Assembly: GCF_900115395.1 (NCBI RefSeq)
Contig: NZ_FOWE01000004.1
Span: 124,001-188,000 of the forward strand
Direction of reading: 5' to 3'
Source of the DNA: Geodermatophilus obscurus
Lineage (GTDB): Bacteria; Actinomycetota; Actinomycetes; Mycobacteriales; Geodermatophilaceae
Length of the DNA: 64,000 bases
Below are positions 34,750 through 43,111 of this stretch, piece after piece. A program made the translations under genes and the position numbers. Position 1 is the stretch's first letter; the number at the start of each line of letters is the position of its first letter. The notes under the pieces are model-generated. The model ran no database searches and was not told the origin of the DNA. It saw only the letters and a list, made by a program, of their open reading frames with translations.

Positions 34750-35942
34750 CACGGAGGACCCCCCTGCCCCCCACCACTCGCAGGCTCGCGGCGGGACCCT
34801 GCAGGGGGGCCGTTCCAGCACGTCACCTCCGCGAGCCCGCGGCGGTCGGGCTTGCCGGTGTGCAGCACGGGCACCGCGTCGACCAGGTGCAGCTCCCGCG
34901 GGGCGCTCGGCGCGCCGAGCCGCCCGGCCACCCACGCCCGCAGCGCGGCCAGGTCGGGGACGGCGCCGTCCCGCGGCACGACGGCGGCGACCACGCGCTG
35001 GCCCCACTCGTCGTCGGGGCGGCCGAACACCACGGCGTCGGCGACGTCGGGGTGCTCGCGCAGCGCGCCCTCGACCGCCTGCGGCGCGACGTTCACACCG
35101 CCGGTCACCACGACGTCGTCGAGCCGGCCGGTGACCGTGAGCCGCCCGTCGGGGCCGATCGACCCCGCGTCGCGGGTGCGGAACCAGCCCTCCGCGAAGG
35201 CCTCCGCCGTCGCGGCGGGGGCGCGGCGGTAGCCGAGCGCCAGCACCGGGCCGGCGACCGCGACCCCCTCGTCGTCGGCCCGGACGCGCACGCCGTCGAG
35301 CGGGACGCCGTCGTACACGCAGCCGCCGGAGGTCTCGGTCGATCCGTAGGTGGTCACCACGGCGACGCCCGCCCCGCGCGCCCGGGACAGCAGGGCGGGG
35401 TCGGTGGCCGCGCCGCCGACGAGGACGGCGTCGAACGCGCGCAGCGCGTCCGGCTCGGCGTCGAGGTACCGGCGCAGCTGGGTGGGCACGAGGGCGGTGT
35501 AGCGGCGCTCCCCGGTGGTGCGCGCGACGGCGGCCGACAGCGGCTCGCCGGGGACGAGCACCGTGGGCCGCGTGCCGGCCAGCACCGAGCGCACCAGGAC
35601 CTGCAGCCCGGCGACCGCCGGGACCGGCAGCGCGAGCAGCCAGGTGCCGGGCCCGCCGAGCCGGTCGAGGGTCGCCGCTGCGGAGGCCCGCAGGGCCGGT
35701 GCGGGCAGGAGCACGCCGCGGCCGCCGCCGGTGGACCCGGAGGTGACGACGACGAGGTCGGCGCCGTCCTCCAGCGGCTCGTCGGGCGCGAGCACCTCCC
35801 GCGCGGCGACGGCGGCGGGGCCGGCCGGCAGGACGGCGAGCGGCGCGGCCCCGTCGAGCGCGGCGGCGACGGCGGGCAGCACGGTGCCGAGGACCGCGTC
35901 GGGGGTCTCCGGCGCGGGGAGGACGCGCAGCTGCCGGGGCAC
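34749..35942 (-). CDS. menE: o-succinylbenzoate-CoA ligase
   Basis: A 397-residue adenylate-forming enzyme that activates o-succinylbenzoate. Motifs: LVVVTSGSTGGGRGVLLPAP (P-loop), TTYGSTETSGGCVYDGVPL, TGRLDDVVVTGGVNVAP and the C-terminal catalytic Lys in LHTGKPDRRGL. The usual end of the family is just after this Lys segment. Here about 25 more residues (VTCWNGPPAGS onward) are read from hairpin repeat copy G, which also gives the stop codon. GTG start 8 nt after a TAGTCT box (leaderless), back to back with menC. Confidence 0.92.
   Translation of the reverse strand: MPRQLRVLPAPETPDAVLGTVLPAVAAALDGAAPLAVLPAGPAAVAAREVLAPDEPLEDGADLVVVTSGSTGGGRGVLLPAPALRASAAATLDRLGGPGTWLLALPVPAVAGLQVLVRSVLAGTRPTVLVPGEPLSAAVARTTGERRYTALVPTQLRRYLDAEPDALRAFDAVLVGGAATDPALLSRARGAGVAVVTTYGSTETSGGCVYDGVPLDGVRVRADDEGVAVAGPVLALGYRRAPAATAEAFAEGWFRTRDAGSIGPDGRLTVTGRLDDVVVTGGVNVAPQAVEGALREHPDVADAVVFGRPDDEWGQRVVAAVVPRDGAVPDLAALRAWVAGRLGAPSAPRELHLVDAVPVLHTGKPDRRGLAEVTCWNGPPAGSRREPASGGGQGGPP
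34752..34828 (+). repeat. Hairpin repeat family, copy G (inside the menE 3' end)
   Basis: Outer arms CCCCCCTGC (34759-34767) and GCAGGGGGG (34801-34809) pair over 9 bp; core CACTCGCAGGCTCGCGGCGGG; tail GGCCGTTCCAGCACGTCACC. It is oriented against menE-menA. The menE frame runs through it and stops at its outer edge. Confidence 0.9.
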
Positions 35943-35956
35943 GTCGAACGAGACTA
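35943..35956 (-). promoter_or_regulatory. -10 box for leaderless menE
   Basis: TAGTCT (35956-35951 on the minus strand), 8 nt, GTG at 35942. The core promoters of menE and menC are packed in 41 nt. Confidence 0.5.
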
Positions 35957-35970
35957 CGGCGCGGCCGTCC

Positions 35971-35983
35971 TACGCTGGCGGAC
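35971..35983 (+). promoter_or_regulatory. -10 box for leaderless menC
   Basis: TACGCT (35971-35976), 7 nt, GTG at 35984. Confidence 0.55.
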
Positions 35984-36940
35984 GTGATCACCGCCGCGCT
36001 CCCGCCCGGCATCGCGGAGGCGGCGGTGTGGTCGGTCCCGATGCGCACCCGCTTCCGCGGGATCGACGTCCGCGACGGCGTCCTGGTCCGCGGCCCGGCC
36101 GGCTGGGGCGAGTTCTCCCCGTTCTGGGACTACGGCGTCGCCGAGAGCCGCCGCTGGTGGGCCGCCGCCGCCGAGGCCGCTCTCGACGGCTGGCCCGCGC
36201 CGGTGCGGGACTCGGTGCCGGTCAACGTCACGGTGCCCGCGGTCGACGCGGACCGGGCGCACGCGGTCGTGGCGGCCTCTGGCTGCCGGACGGCGAAGGT
36301 GAAGGTGGCCGAGCCGGGGCAGAGCGCGGCCGACGACCTCGCCCGCGTGGAGGCCGTCCGCGACGCGCTCGGCCCCTCCGGTGCCGTCCGCGTCGACGCC
36401 AACGCCGCCTGGGACGTCGACACCGCCGTCGCCCGGATCCGGCAGCTCGACCGGGTCGGGCTGGAGTACGTCGAGCAGCCCTGCCCGACGCTCGACGAGC
36501 TGCGCGCCCTGCGCCGGCGCGTCGACGTCCGCGTGGCTGCCGACGAGGTCGTGCGCCGCGCCGGCGACCCGCTCACCGTCGACCTGCGGGAGGCCTGCGA
36601 CGTCGTCGTCCTGAAGGTGCAGCCGCTGGGCGGGGTGCGGGCGGCGCTGGGGGTGGCCGAGGCGCACGGGCTGCCGTGCGTCGTGTCCTCGGCGCTGGAG
36701 TCCTCGGTGGGGATCGCGGCGGGCGTCGCGCTGGCCGCCGCCCTGCCGGAGCTGCCCTTCGCCTGCGGGCTGGCCACGGTCGCGCTGCTGGCCGGGGACG
36801 TGACCGGCGAGCCGCTGCTGCCGGTCGACGGCGCGCTGCCGGTGCGGACGGTGGTCCCCGACCGGCTGGCCGACGCCGCCGCGCCCGGCGACGTGGGCGC
36901 CCGGTGGGGCGAGCGCCTGACGGCGGTGCTGGCCGCGTGA
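35984..36940 (+). CDS. menC: o-succinylbenzoate synthase
   Basis: A 318-residue enolase-superfamily enzyme that dehydrates SHCHC to o-succinylbenzoate. The catalytic KxK is in RTAKVKVAEPG. Metal ligands are in VRVDANAAWDVD, YVEQPCPTLDEL and VAADEVVRRAG, and a second Lys is in VVVLKVQPLGGV. GTG start fixed by the leaderless promoter. The stop overlaps the menD start (GTGA). Confidence 0.95.
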   Translation: MITAALPPGIAEAAVWSVPMRTRFRGIDVRDGVLVRGPAGWGEFSPFWDYGVAESRRWWAAAAEAALDGWPAPVRDSVPVNVTVPAVDADRAHAVVAASGCRTAKVKVAEPGQSAADDLARVEAVRDALGPSGAVRVDANAAWDVDTAVARIRQLDRVGLEYVEQPCPTLDELRALRRRVDVRVAADEVVRRAGDPLTVDLREACDVVVLKVQPLGGVRAALGVAEAHGLPCVVSSALESSVGIAAGVALAAALPELPFACGLATVALLAGDVTGEPLLPVDGALPVRTVVPDRLADAAAPGDVGARWGERLTAVLAA

Positions 36941-38616
36941 ACCCCTCCACCGCGCTGGCCCGCGTGCTGGTCGACGAGCTGGTCCGCGGCGGGGTCCGCG
37001 ACGCCGTCGTGGCGCCCGGGTCGCGGTCGGCGCCGGTGGCCCTCGCGTTCGCCGCCGCCGAGCGGGCCGGCGTGCTGCGGCTGCACGTGCGCATCGACGA
37101 GCGGACGGCGTCCTTCCTCGCCCTCGGCCTGGCGCGGGCCTCCGGCCGCCCGGTGCCCGTGCTCACCACCTCCGGGACGGCGACCGCCCACCTGCACGCG
37201 GCCGTCCTCGAGGCCGACGTCAGCGGTGTGCCGCTGCTCGCGCTCACCGCCGACCGGCCGCCGGAGCTGCGGTCCACCGGGGCCAACCAGACGATCGAGC
37301 AGCCCGGCCTCTACGGCGGCGCGGTGCGCTGGGCGGCCGACGTCGGCGTGCCCGAGGCCGGGCGGGAGGCCGCGCAGAACCGCTACTGGCGCTCGGTGGT
37401 GTCCCGTGCGCTGCTCGCCGCCACCGGCGCGCTGTCCGGTGACCCCGGCCCGGTGCAGCTGAACCTCCCCTTCCGCGACCCCCTGCTCCCCGACGGTGAG
37501 GTCGCGCCCCTGGCCGGGCCGTGGACCGGCCGGGACGACGGCGGTCCGTGGACGGCGGCCTCGGCGCCCGGCACCCCGGTCGACCCGCTGCCCGAGGGCC
37601 CACGCACGCTCGTCGTCGCCGGGGACGGTGCCACCGCGACCGGCCGCGCCTGGGCGGCCGGGGCCGCCGCCGCGGGCTGGCCGGTGGTCGCCGAGCCCAG
37701 CGGCGGCGCGTGGAGCGCCGACGCCGTCCGCGGTGGGGCACTGCTGCTCGGCGTGCCGGACTGGGTGGACGCCCACCGGCCCGAACGCGTCGTGGTGGTC
37801 GGCCGGCCCACCCTGTCGCGACCGGTGTCGGCGCTGCTCGCCGACCCGCGGGTGCGGGTGGAGACGGTGACGGCGACCCCGCGCTGGCCCGACGCCGGCC
37901 GCGCGAGCGCCCTCGTCACCCGCGCCGCGCCCCCGGTGGGCCCGCCCTCGGACGCCGCCTGGGGGGCGGCGTGGTCCGGCGCCGCCGGCCGCGTCGGGGA
38001 CGCCGTCGACGCGCTCCTCGAGGGCGCTCCCGGCCTCACCGCCGCGCGGCTGGCCCGCGACGTCGTCGCGGCGCTCCCGGCCGGGGCGCTGCTGGTGCTC
38101 GGCTCCTCGACGCCCGTGCGCGACGTCGACCGGCTCGCGGTGCCGCGCGGTGACCTCACCGTGCTGGCCAACCGCGGCGTGGCGGGCATCGACGGCACCG
38201 TCTCGACCGCGATCGGGGCCGCGCTCGTGCACGGCGGCCCGGCGGTGGCGCTGATGGGCGACCTGACGTTCCTGCACGACCTGCAGGGGCTGCTCACCGG
38301 CGACGGCGAGCCGCGGCCGGACCTCACGGTCGTCGTCCCCGACAACGACGGCGGCGGGATCTTCGCCCAGCTCGAGCCGGGGCGGCCGGCGTACGCCCGC
38401 GACTACCGGCGCGTCTTCGGCACCCCGCACGGGCGCGACCTGGTCGCCGTCGCCGAGGGGCTGGGCTGGGCGGCGACGCGGGTGACCGCCGCCGACGAGC
38501 TGCCGGCCGCGCTGGCCGGGGGCGGACCCCGGGTGGTCGTGGTCCGCACCGACCAGCGCGCCGAGGCCGACCTCGCCGTCGCCCTGCGGGACGCCGCGGC
38601 CCGCGTCCTCGCCTGA
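36937..38616 (+). CDS. menD: SEPHCHC synthase (2-succinyl-5-enolpyruvyl-6-hydroxy-3-cyclohexene-1-carboxylate synthase)
   Basis: A 559-residue thiamine-diphosphate enzyme of menaquinone synthesis. It has the substrate-binding start VVAPGSRSAPVALAFA, the ThDP-activating Glu region RIDERTASFLALGLA, LTTSGTATAHLHAAVLEA and the cofactor motif MGDLTFLHDLQGLL followed by DNDGGGIF. Full length. Coupled to menC; a small hairpin follows the stop. Confidence 0.95.
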   Translation: MNPSTALARVLVDELVRGGVRDAVVAPGSRSAPVALAFAAAERAGVLRLHVRIDERTASFLALGLARASGRPVPVLTTSGTATAHLHAAVLEADVSGVPLLALTADRPPELRSTGANQTIEQPGLYGGAVRWAADVGVPEAGREAAQNRYWRSVVSRALLAATGALSGDPGPVQLNLPFRDPLLPDGEVAPLAGPWTGRDDGGPWTAASAPGTPVDPLPEGPRTLVVAGDGATATGRAWAAGAAAAGWPVVAEPSGGAWSADAVRGGALLLGVPDWVDAHRPERVVVVGRPTLSRPVSALLADPRVRVETVTATPRWPDAGRASALVTRAAPPVGPPSDAAWGAAWSGAAGRVGDAVDALLEGAPGLTAARLARDVVAALPAGALLVLGSSTPVRDVDRLAVPRGDLTVLANRGVAGIDGTVSTAIGAALVHGGPAVALMGDLTFLHDLQGLLTGDGEPRPDLTVVVPDNDGGGIFAQLEPGRPAYARDYRRVFGTPHGRDLVAVAEGLGWAATRVTAADELPAALAGGGPRVVVVRTDQRAEADLAVALRDAAARVLA

Positions 38617-38627
38617 CCGGCCGGCTG

Positions 38628-38646
38628 TGCACTGCGCCACAGTGCA
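38628..38646 (+). terminator. Hairpin after menD
   Basis: TGCACTG CGCCA CAGTGCA, a 7-bp perfect stem starting 12 nt after the menD stop. It opens the 457-nt gap before the Rpf-type gene; no T-tract. Confidence 0.5.
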
Positions 38647-38799
38647 GGGGTCCGGGAGCCGCCGGACGGGCGGTCGCGGCAGCCCCGGTCACGGTCGCCG
38701 GTGGTGCGGTGACCAGCGGGTCCGGGGCCGTCCCGCGCCGTCCCACGAGGGTCACGGGGAGATCGCGCGTCACCCCACGTGTCCCATCTCAAACGCATA

Positions 38800-38813
38800 G
38801 TGACCGGCGTCAC
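38800..38813. promoter_or_regulatory. CRP-like operator upstream of the Rpf-type gene
   Basis: GTGACCGGCGTCAC fits GTGA-N6-TCAC, the actinobacterial Crp/GlxR half-site pattern. A TAACGT -10-like box is at 38838-38843, so the site would sit about 25-40 nt upstream of the -10. M. tuberculosis CRP is known to act on rpfA; here this is inferred from sequence only. Confidence 0.5.
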
Positions 38814-38879
38814 GGCGACTCCTGACATGACGATGTGTAACGTTTTGGCTGCGCTCAGCAGAAGAGCGCGGCGCCGGTC

Positions 38880-39067
38880 CCGCCAAACCCTGCCCACCGG
38901 TCGCCCACGTCAACTCCCAGGGCAGGGGTGGGGGACCCACTTCCGGCGCGCGACGGCCCACGGGGGGCCTGACCTGAGCGCGCCTCGGGGTGAAGCCGCG
39001 ACACGCGGCCGGGCACCGATCGCCCGAACCCGACAGCTCACCTCGCCGGCGGTGATCGGGAGATCAC
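38880..39067 (+). ncRNA. c-di-AMP riboswitch (ydaO/yuaA type) in the leader of the Rpf-type gene
   Basis: The leader holds the ordered conserved blocks of the ydaO aptamer: GGGGTGGGGGACCCAC (38925-38940), TCGGGGTGAAGCCGCG (38985-39000), GCGGCCGGGC (39005-39014) and CGCCCGAACCCGACAGCT (39021-39038) followed by CACCTCGCCGGCGG. A closing helix CCGCC (38880-38884)/GGCGG (39048-39052) can form. Just after it GTGATC GGGA GATCAC (39052-39067) makes a hairpin with the GGGAG ribosome site in its loop, so translation control is likely. c-di-AMP normally turns such genes off. A similar riboswitch precedes Streptomyces rpfA. Confidence 0.88.
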
Positions 39068-39073
39068 TCACTC

Positions 39074-40165
39074 ATGCCCAAGCACCGCGCACCCCGCTAC
39101 GTCCGCACCAAGAAGGTCATCGCCAAGGCCCCCGTGGCCGCCGGCGCCACCGTCGTCGGCCTCGGCGTCCTGAGCACGCCCGCCGCCTCCGCCTCGACCG
39201 GTCACGACTGGACCGGCGTCGCCGAGTGCATGTCCAGCGGCGACTGGGACATCAACACCGGCAACGGCCAGTACGGCGGCCTCCAGTTCAAGCAGTCCAC
39301 CTGGTCCGGCTACGGCGGCACCGAGTTCGCGCCGCGGGCCGACCTCGCCACCCCGGCCCAGCAGGTCGAGGTCGCCGAGCGCGTCCTGGAGGGCCAGGGC
39401 GCCGGCGCCTGGGTCGGCTGCGGCCGCCACCTGACCGAGGGCACCACCCCGGCCGCCGCCGGGTCGGCCGCCGCCACGCCGGCCCCGGCCCCCGCCGCCG
39501 AGCAGGCCGCCCCCGCGGCGGCCCCGGCCGAGCAGGGCTCGGCCGAGGAGTACACGGTGCGCTGGGGCGACACCGTGAAGAAGATCGCCGCCGCGCACGA
39601 GCAGAGCTGGCGCGAGCTGTACGAGCGCAACACCGGCGTCATCGGCAGCAACCCGCACCTGATCCGCCCGGGCCAGCTCCTGGTCGTCAACGGGTCCGCT
39701 CCGGCCGCTGCCCCCGCCGAGAGCACCGCGGCGGCCGGCGACTCCGCGCCCGCCGCCGCGGTCGCGCCGATCGCCGCGGCCGCCCCGCAGGTCGCCTCGG
39801 CGACCGCGGTCATCACCAACACCGCCGGCCCGATCCACGCCGCGGTGCAGGCGGCGGCGAACACCGTCGTCTCGAACGTCCCCGGCGCCGGTGACATCAC
39901 CCTCGGCGGCACCCGGGCCAGCGCCGTCGACCCGGACGGCCACCCGTCGGGCAAGGCCCTGGACTACATGGTCATGTCCGACAACGCGCTCGGCGACGCG
40001 ATCGCCCAGTACCACGTCGACCACTGGGACGAGCTCGGCGTGGAGTACGTCATCTGGGAGCAGCGGATCCTGACCTCGCCCGACGGTGCCTGGAAGGCGA
40101 TGGCCGACCGCGGTGGCGTCACGGCGAACCACTTCGACCACGTGCACGTGAACTACGTCGGCTGA
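39074..40165 (+). CDS. Rpf-type transglycosylase domain + LysM + ARB_07466-like peptidase domain, secreted
   Basis: A 363-residue secreted protein. Signal region 1-42 ends at PAASAS. An Rpf/transglycosylase-like domain (about 43-120; NTGNGQYGGLQFKQSTW) is followed by an Ala/Pro linker and a LysM domain (about 157-205; YTVRWGDTVKKIAAAHEQSW). After a second linker comes a C-terminal domain (about 265-363) with HPSGKALDYMV and NHFDHVHVNYVG, a His/Asp zinc-peptidase-like layout. It should act on peptidoglycan during growth or resuscitation. Odd: the catalytic Glu of Rpf (the E in C-E-S/A-G-G-N-W) is Met here (AECMSSGDW). Controlled by the riboswitch upstream. Confidence 0.9.
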   Translation: MPKHRAPRYVRTKKVIAKAPVAAGATVVGLGVLSTPAASASTGHDWTGVAECMSSGDWDINTGNGQYGGLQFKQSTWSGYGGTEFAPRADLATPAQQVEVAERVLEGQGAGAWVGCGRHLTEGTTPAAAGSAAATPAPAPAAEQAAPAAAPAEQGSAEEYTVRWGDTVKKIAAAHEQSWRELYERNTGVIGSNPHLIRPGQLLVVNGSAPAAAPAESTAAAGDSAPAAAVAPIAAAAPQVASATAVITNTAGPIHAAVQAAANTVVSNVPGAGDITLGGTRASAVDPDGHPSGKALDYMVMSDNALGDAIAQYHVDHWDELGVEYVIWEQRILTSPDGAWKAMADRGGVTANHFDHVHVNYVG

Positions 40166-40181
40166 CCCCGACCGACCCTCC

Positions 40182-40216
40182 GAGGGCCCCGGCCGCCACC
40201 GGCGGCCGGGGCCCTC
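40182..40216 (+). terminator. Strong terminator hairpin after the Rpf-type gene
   Basis: GAGGGCCCCGGCCGCC, loop ACC, and its perfect 16-nt reverse complement. It begins 16 nt after the stop codon; no T-run is present, as is common in high-GC genomes. The rest of the 141-nt gap up to 40306 has no feature I can support. Confidence 0.85.
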
Positions 40217-40306
40217 GTCGTCGGTCGGCCGAGCGACCCCCAGTGGGCGAGGTGGGAGCGGTGCAGCCGGCCGTGGACGGTCGGGACGGGGGTCACCGTC
40301 GCGTGA

Positions 40307-40922
40307 TCACCCGGCCGGGCGCCGCCAGACGAGCAGGTACCGCCAGAACGGCAGGCGGCGGACCCGCACACCGGGCAGGACCTCCGCCGCCCGGCGGCGG
40401 ACCTCCTGCACGGTCAGCTCCGGCCGGCGCACCGGCATGCCCGGTGCCGGGACGTCGCCCCCCCCTCCGCACCCACCGGGCCAGCCCGACCACGCGGTGC
40501 AGCACCCCGGCGGCCGCCTCGACCGGCAGTTCGCGGGGCAGGTCGGTGCGCGGCAGCGCCACCGCGGCGAGCACCCCGCCCGGTCGGACCGCGGCCGACA
40601 GGGTGCGCAGCGCCTCCTCCAGCGGCAGGTGGTGCAGGACGGAGACGCTGACGACGGCGTCGTACCCGCCGGGTGGCAGCGCCAGGCCGAGGACGTCGGC
40701 CCCGGTCACGGCGACGTTCGCGGGCACGCGGGCGCGGGCCAGCGCGACCATCTCCGGGGACCGGTCGACGGCGTCGACCCGGGAGGCGCGGCCGGCGAGC
40801 ACGGTGGCCAGCCCACCGGCGCCGCAGCCGACCTCGAGCACCCGGTCGCACGGGCGCGGCAGTTCGCGCAGCAGCAGCGGCCAGTAGTACGCGTTGTGGT
40901 CCCACGACAGGTCGGGGCCCAC
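40307..40922 (-). pseudogene. Class I SAM-dependent methyltransferase with a frameshift at a run of 8 C
   Basis: From the GTG at 40922 the frame encodes [17 protein letters not shown], motif [33 protein letters not shown] and [19 protein letters not shown]. At the C8 run 40458-40465 (G8 in the gene) the sense is lost. Removing one G restores a continuous protein of 204 residues ending FWRYLLVWRRPAG at a TGA at 40307. The 616-nt length fits one extra base. It is either a sequencing error, a phase-variable homopolymer or a true pseudogene. Follows menF by 5 nt. Substrate unknown. Confidence 0.75.
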
Positions 40923-40927
40923 GCCGG

Positions 40928-42202
40928 TCAGCTCTCCAGGGCGGCCTGGAAGGCGGCGAACTTCGACTGCGTCTCGGCCAGCTCGGCCGCCGGGACGGAT
41001 CCGGCGACGATGCCGCACCCGGCGAACAGCCGGGCGGTGCGCGGGTCCTGCTCGTCGAGCTGCGCGCAGCGCAGGGCCAGCCCGAACTCGCCGTCGCCCC
41101 GGGCGTCGAGCCAGCCGACCGGGCCGGCGTAGCGGCCGCGGTCCATGTCCTCGAGCTCGCTGATCAGCGCGTTGGCGAGCTCCGGCGGCGTGCCGCACAC
41201 CGCCGCGGTCGGGTGGACGGCGTCGACGAGGTCGAGCAGCCCGGCCCGGCCGCCCGGACCCGAGCGACGCTGCGTGCCGGTGACGTCGGAGGCGAGGTGG
41301 CGCACGTTGGGCAGGGTGAGCAGCGAGGGCCCGTCGGGCACCGAGAGCGCGGTGCAGAACGGGTCGAGTGCCCGGACCAGCGAGTCGACCGCGAGCCGGT
41401 GCTCGGAGAGGTCCTTGGCCGACGCCAGCAGCCCGGCGGCCAGCCGCTCGTCGTCGGCGCCCGCGCCGCGGGGAGCGGTGCCGGCGAGCACCCGCGCGGA
41501 CAGCTGCCGGCCGGTGCGGCGCAGCAGCAGCTCGGGGGTGGCGCCGAGGAGCCCGTCGACGGCGAAGGTCCAGCAGTCGGGGAAGCGCGCGGCCAGTCGG
41601 GCCAGCAGCCGCCGGGTGTCCAGCGGCACGTCGGCGGTGACCAGCAGGTCGCGGGCCAGCACGACCTTGGCGAGGTCGCCGTCGCCGATCCGGCGGACCG
41701 CCCCCGCGACCGCGCCGCACCAGGACGCGGGGTCGAGGGCGCCGTCGGCGTAGCGCAGCCGGGTGGGCGCCGGCGGCAGCGGGGTGGGGTCGCCGGCGAG
41801 CAGGTCGCGCGGGTCGGCGTCGCCGGCGGCGGTCAGCCAGGTGACCCCGTCCCGGCGGCCGACGACGACCTCCGGGACGACGAACACCGACGTCCCCGCG
41901 GCCGGGTCGAAGGCGATGCTGGCGAAGACGACCGGGCCCGAGCCGGGGACGCGGACGGTGTCGTCGACGTCGAGCGCGGCGCTGCGGTCGGCCCACCAGG
42001 CGGCGGCCTCGGCGAGCGCGCCGGGCCCGGAGACCTCGAGGCGGTCGGCCTCGCCCCAGCCGACCAGGCCCTCGCCGCGGCGCACCCACGACAGCGCGCC
42101 GGCGGAGGGCAGCAGGCCCAGCAGCCCGGGGGAGTCGGGCAGCTCGACCGTGGTGACCGCGGGCGCGACGGCGTCCGGGGAGGTCACCGCCGCGGCTGTC
42201 AC
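40928..42202 (-). CDS. menF: Isochorismate synthase (MenF/EntC type)
   Basis: A 424-residue chorismate-utilising enzyme converting chorismate to isochorismate, the entry to menaquinone. Motifs: [15 protein letters not shown] (general-base Lys), [35 protein letters not shown] (a Glu metal ligand), [14 protein letters not shown] and [19 protein letters not shown] with the second Glu region. The N-terminal 100 residues are less conserved. GTG start at 42202, 7 nt after TACGCT (leaderless), head to head with menG. A methyltransferase gene follows. Confidence 0.92.
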   Translation of the reverse strand: MTAAAVTSPDAVAPAVTTVELPDSPGLLGLLPSAGALSWVRRGEGLVGWGEADRLEVSGPGALAEAAAWWADRSAALDVDDTVRVPGSGPVVFASIAFDPAAGTSVFVVPEVVVGRRDGVTWLTAAGDADPRDLLAGDPTPLPPAPTRLRYADGALDPASWCGAVAGAVRRIGDGDLAKVVLARDLLVTADVPLDTRRLLARLAARFPDCWTFAVDGLLGATPELLLRRTGRQLSARVLAGTAPRGAGADDERLAAGLLASAKDLSEHRLAVDSLVRALDPFCTALSVPDGPSLLTLPNVRHLASDVTGTQRRSGPGGRAGLLDLVDAVHPTAAVCGTPPELANALISELEDMDRGRYAGPVGWLDARGDGEFGLALRCAQLDEQDPRTARLFAGCGIVAGSVPAAELAETQSKFAAFQAALES

Positions 42203-42215
42203 GCTCCCCAGCGTA
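42203..42215 (-). promoter_or_regulatory. -10 box for leaderless menF
   Basis: TACGCT (42215-42210 on the minus strand), 7 nt, GTG at 42202. Confidence 0.6.
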
Positions 42216-42225
42216 GGCAGGCCGG

Positions 42226-42238
42226 TAGCGTCGGTGCC
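42226..42238 (+). promoter_or_regulatory. -10 box for leaderless menG
   Basis: TAGCGT (42226-42231), 7 nt, GTG at 42239. The two divergent starts are 36 nt apart, so the menF and menG promoters overlap. Confidence 0.6.
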
Positions 42239-42958
42239 GTGGCAGACCGGCGAGACAGCGCACACACCGCCGGTGCACGGGCCGGGCTGGACAAGCAGCC
42301 ACACGAGGTCGCGGCCATGTTCGACGGCGTCGCGCGGCGCTACGACCTCACCAACACCGTGCTCTCCGGCGGCCGCGACGCGTCCTGGCGGCGGGCCACC
42401 CGGGAGGCGCTGGGCGCCCGGCCGGGGGACACCGTCCTCGACGTCGCGGCCGGCACCGGGGTGTCCACCGTCGAGCTGGCGGCCGGTGGGGTGCGCGCGA
42501 TCGCCTGCGACTTCTCCCAGGGGATGCTGCGCGCCGGCGCCGGCCGGCCGGTGCCGATGGTGGCCGGCGACGCGATGGCGCTGCCGTTCGCCGACGCGAG
42601 CGTCGACGGGCTGGTCGTCTCCTTCGGCCTGCGCAACGTCGCCGACCCCGACGCCGCGCTGCGGGAGTTCGCGCGGGTGGTGCGCCCGGGCGGCACGCTC
42701 GTCGTCTGCGAGTTCTCCAGCCCGACGTGGACGCCGTTCCGGACCGTCTACACCGAGTACCTGATGCGGGCGCTGCCGCGGATCGCCCGCGCGGTGAGCA
42801 GCAACCCCGACGCCTACGTCTACCTCGCCGAGTCGATCCGCGCCTGGCCCGACCAGCCCGCGCTCGCCGCCCGCATCCAGGCCGCCGGGTGGGCCGACGT
42901 CGAGTGGCGGGACCTGACCGGCGGCATCGTCGCCCTGCACCGCGCCCGCCGTCCGTAG
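42239..42958 (+). CDS. menG: Demethylmenaquinone methyltransferase
   Basis: A 239-residue UbiE/MenG enzyme that adds the ring methyl group in the last core step of menaquinone synthesis. Family signatures: [23 protein letters not shown] motif [38 protein letters not shown] (UbiE box) and [14 protein letters not shown] at the end. The start follows from the leaderless promoter rather than from any ribosome site. Confidence 0.95.
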   Translation: MADRRDSAHTAGARAGLDKQPHEVAAMFDGVARRYDLTNTVLSGGRDASWRRATREALGARPGDTVLDVAAGTGVSTVELAAGGVRAIACDFSQGMLRAGAGRPVPMVAGDAMALPFADASVDGLVVSFGLRNVADPDAALREFARVVRPGGTLVVCEFSSPTWTPFRTVYTEYLMRALPRIARAVSSNPDAYVYLAESIRAWPDQPALAARIQAAGWADVEWRDLTGGIVALHRARRP

Positions 42959-42985
42959 CGCGCGCCGTCCCGCTCCCCGCCCCCG

Positions 42986-43043
42986 CGATCATGGCGTCGG
43001 GACCACGACACGTCGGCGCGTCGCGGCTCGCGCGCCATGATCG
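42986..43043. repeat. Inverted repeat CGATCATGGCG / CGCCATGATCG after menG
   Basis: Perfect 11-bp arms at 42986-42996 and 43033-43043 with a 36-nt GC-rich spacer. It could end menG transcription or be a copy of a dispersed palindrome; only one copy is in this window. The rest of the menG-43124 gap shows nothing else. Confidence 0.7.
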
Positions 43044-43111
43044 TCGTCGCATCTGGAGGCGCCGCCGTCCGCCCTTCGCGGACGGGGGTCCGCACGGGGT
43101 CCCGACGGGGA

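Noticed and set aside
40182..40216. Perfect 16-bp palindromic arms as an attachment or recombination site
   Set aside because: Position just after a stop codon, 3-nt loop and lack of any integrase or repeat copy fit a plain terminator.
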